From: Leucocoprinus leucothites
Taxonomy: Eukaryota; Basidiomycota; Agaricomycetes; Agaricales; Agaricaceae
Direction: 5' to 3'
Assembly (NCBI GenBank): GCA_013368445.1
Contig: JAACJO010000030.1
Coordinates: forward strand, 186,001 to 250,000
Length of the DNA: 64,000 nt
The translations under genes and the position numbers were made by a program. Positions 62,413 through 64,000 of the stretch are shown here, piece after piece. The stretch's first letter is position 1. Each line of letters starts with the position of its first letter. The notes under the pieces were generated by a model that had not been told where the DNA came from, searched no databases, and saw nothing but the letters and a program-made list of their open reading frames with translations.

Positions 62413-64000
62413 CTAAACACCCTTAACCAACTCCAAACCAGCCTCAGGCTCAGCGGTACTCTCCAGCCGCAACCAATCATATTTTGAATACAACGCTTTA
62501 CAAGTCACATCGGCTGCCTCCGTTCCATCATCGAGGAAAGGGTAGGATGATTGAGGATGATCGGGAGGCCCATAGAATGCGAGGTTGCGGACCCCACGGA
62601 TTTTGTATCTATGTAGCGGGTTTGATACATAAGCATCGAAATGATGGTATTTATATTAGGAAATGGGAGCAAGGAGGAAGGGGAGGGAATAAGCACACAC
62701 CATTTGTAAGAATGGAATCGTTCGCTGATGAGTAGGAATTATTTTGTGCCTTTGAAGAAAGCCCGCGTGGCGCAGGAGATATCTTGGTTCATGGAATATC
62801 TATGTACCACTGGAATACGTTCAATAACAAGCACTCCGTGATTCAAAGCTAGATGTACTCAGCAAAAGAAACTCCGGCTTGTTTTGGGAAGTGGTTATGT
62901 ATCCCGATGAAATCGAGTGATGAAGGTACAAAGATAACGGTGTTCGTACTTTATACCATCGATTTCATGAGTGCAGGAAGCAGTTGCGCTGCGAAATAGT
63001 GGGACCGCTTGTCAGTTCACCTTGTGGCGACGTACAATCAAAGGTACCAGGGACTAATGAAAAGGTGTCAACGCCTCGTTAGCTCCTCAAATTTAAATGG
63101 AAAGCATGTACCTGTTCGATCCCCTCCGGAACAGGGACAGACTGGTACACCTTGTCGGTACGAATCCCTCCGGTGACATTGACGAAGGAATCGTATAATG
63201 CCCTGGTTTCAGATGTTTCGAAGACGGTAAGGGCGATGGAATGGGACAAGGTAAGCAGCACTGGGACACGTCGGAATCAGATATATAAAACGCAGCAATG
63301 AAAGGGATGTATCGTACTACCCGTCAAGGTACCAAGACTTAATACACAAAAATTCGGTGTCATACGATTCTTTCGGTAGTTTTTTGATATGTGAGAGGAC
63401 AAACTAGAAGAATGATTCAGTTCTTTCCTATGCTGAATGAACGGTAATGGGCTATACCTTGACATGGTCCCAATTTTGCATCGTGAGGGCGTCTATTTGG
63501 TCAATAACTAGGACTTCTATCGATGTCAGGTAGTCGGCATGCTTATTATGGCGGCGATCAGCAAAAAAAAAAAAAGGAATAAAGGCAATTCACTCACTTT
63601 TCCTTTTCAATCGATTGTCGAAGTCCAGTGGACTGGCCACGATGATATCGCACCCATAAATTCCGTAAACGTCTTAACACTCTTACGCGTCATCTTGATG
63701 CCAATCCCGAAGTTATCATCTTCATTACCCTTGAACGTATCAACATGGTCTGCTGGATATGCTCCTGGCTCTGCAGCTGCGAGTTTGTTTATGGTACCTC
63801 GATGTAAACCATACTCTGACAAGAAGCGGGACTTGTTCTTGACTTGGTATTGGGGTAGAGGGGTATGAGGGGAGGGGACTTGGGACCGGTTTATTACGGA
63901 AGGGTCGCATGATTGGGCATAGGAGAGGTGAGCTTTGTTCTTGAGCACTTGACAGCGTTTTCTAAGAAGAGATGGTCCTATTGTGGGCTTAGAAGCAGGG
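62413..64000 (-). pseudogene. UTP25: UTP25-like gene, 3' part, disrupted
   Basis: Utp25 is an essential nucleolar helicase-like protein of the small-subunit processome. The minus strand carries its blocks in the right order: RFLSEYGL, HVDTFKGNEDDNF, GIKMTRKSVKTFTEF, CDIIVASPL, SIEVLVIDQIDALTMQNWDH, SHIKKLPKES, VPEGIEQ, AAQLLPALMKSM, NTVIFVPSSLDFI, NQDIS, FLLISERFH, RYKIRGVRN, YGPPDHPQ and KALYSKYDWLRLE. The frame is broken repeatedly. Apparent 1-nt losses lie near 63651-63660, 63619-63631 and 63008-63018. In-frame TAA codons lie at 62951-62953 and 62739-62741, and a weakened donor with an extra base lies before NQDIS. Several residues normally present between DHPQ and YPF are missing (near 62541-62555). 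The last codons run to a TAG at 62413-62415. The 5' part lies beyond the window. Several losses fall next to short homopolymers, so sequencing error is an alternative for some, but not for all the stops. Confidence 0.72.

Noticed and set aside
63008..63040. A 32-nt intron to explain the third UTP25 frame break
   Set aside because: It would delete a stretch that itself matches the UTP25 family (KRSHYFAAQ), so a single-base loss is a better explanation.

Overview
This window is nuclear DNA from a filamentous basidiomycete, most likely an Agaricomycete. The genes are split by many short introns of about 45-75 bp with GT-AG ends. They encode families typical of that group: a DUF6699 protein, a Goodbye-like/EF-hand/ZZ-finger protein, a NACHT NLR, and a GPI-anchored cysteine-rich secreted protein. 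The species cannot be named from the sequence. Gene models were spliced by eye from reading frame, splice signals and family conservation, so the reading frame is the main evidence for each model. Layout, left to right. 1-500: 5' exons of NOG1 (minus strand, cut by the window edge). 1.6-21.6 kb: six consecutive plus-strand genes, all for membrane or surface proteins. These are a small membrane protein, a sugar porter with 22 introns, a receptor-like single-pass protein with a very long disordered tail, two tandem Dal5-type anion:cation symporters, and a GPI-anchored secreted protein. 22.0-28.4 kb: a divergent pair sharing a 257-bp promoter with a step-type heat shock element. One member is a 1,103-residue Arg/Asp/Pro-rich disordered protein (minus), the other the Hsp110 chaperone Sse1 (plus). 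An intron-containing tRNA-Lys(CUU) follows at 28.6 kb. 28.7-38.9 kb and 40.5-48.8 kb are two gene-poor islands in which I recognise nothing; one Ser/Pro-rich gene of unknown function lies between them. 48.8-59.0 kb is a plus-strand gene run: the EF-hand/ZZ protein, the DUF6699 protein, an LYAR-type nucleolar zinc-finger protein with an 8-nt micro-exon, and the autophagy E2-like enzyme ATG3. 59.6-64.0 kb (minus strand): a NACHT-domain NLR, then the 3' part of a UTP25 homologue that carries frameshifts and in-frame stops and looks like a pseudogene. Functionally there is no obvious biosynthetic cluster. The left third is enriched for uptake and surface proteins. The rest mixes housekeeping genes (ribosome biogenesis, protein folding, autophagy, tRNA) with fungus-specific signalling or immunity-type proteins. 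No CRISPR array, rRNA gene, intact transposon or virus-like element was seen. The most interesting signals are the micro-exon that carries half of the LYAR zinc ligands, the decayed UTP25, the tandem transporter pair with matched introns, the Hsp110 promoter element, and the uniform run of surface-protein genes.
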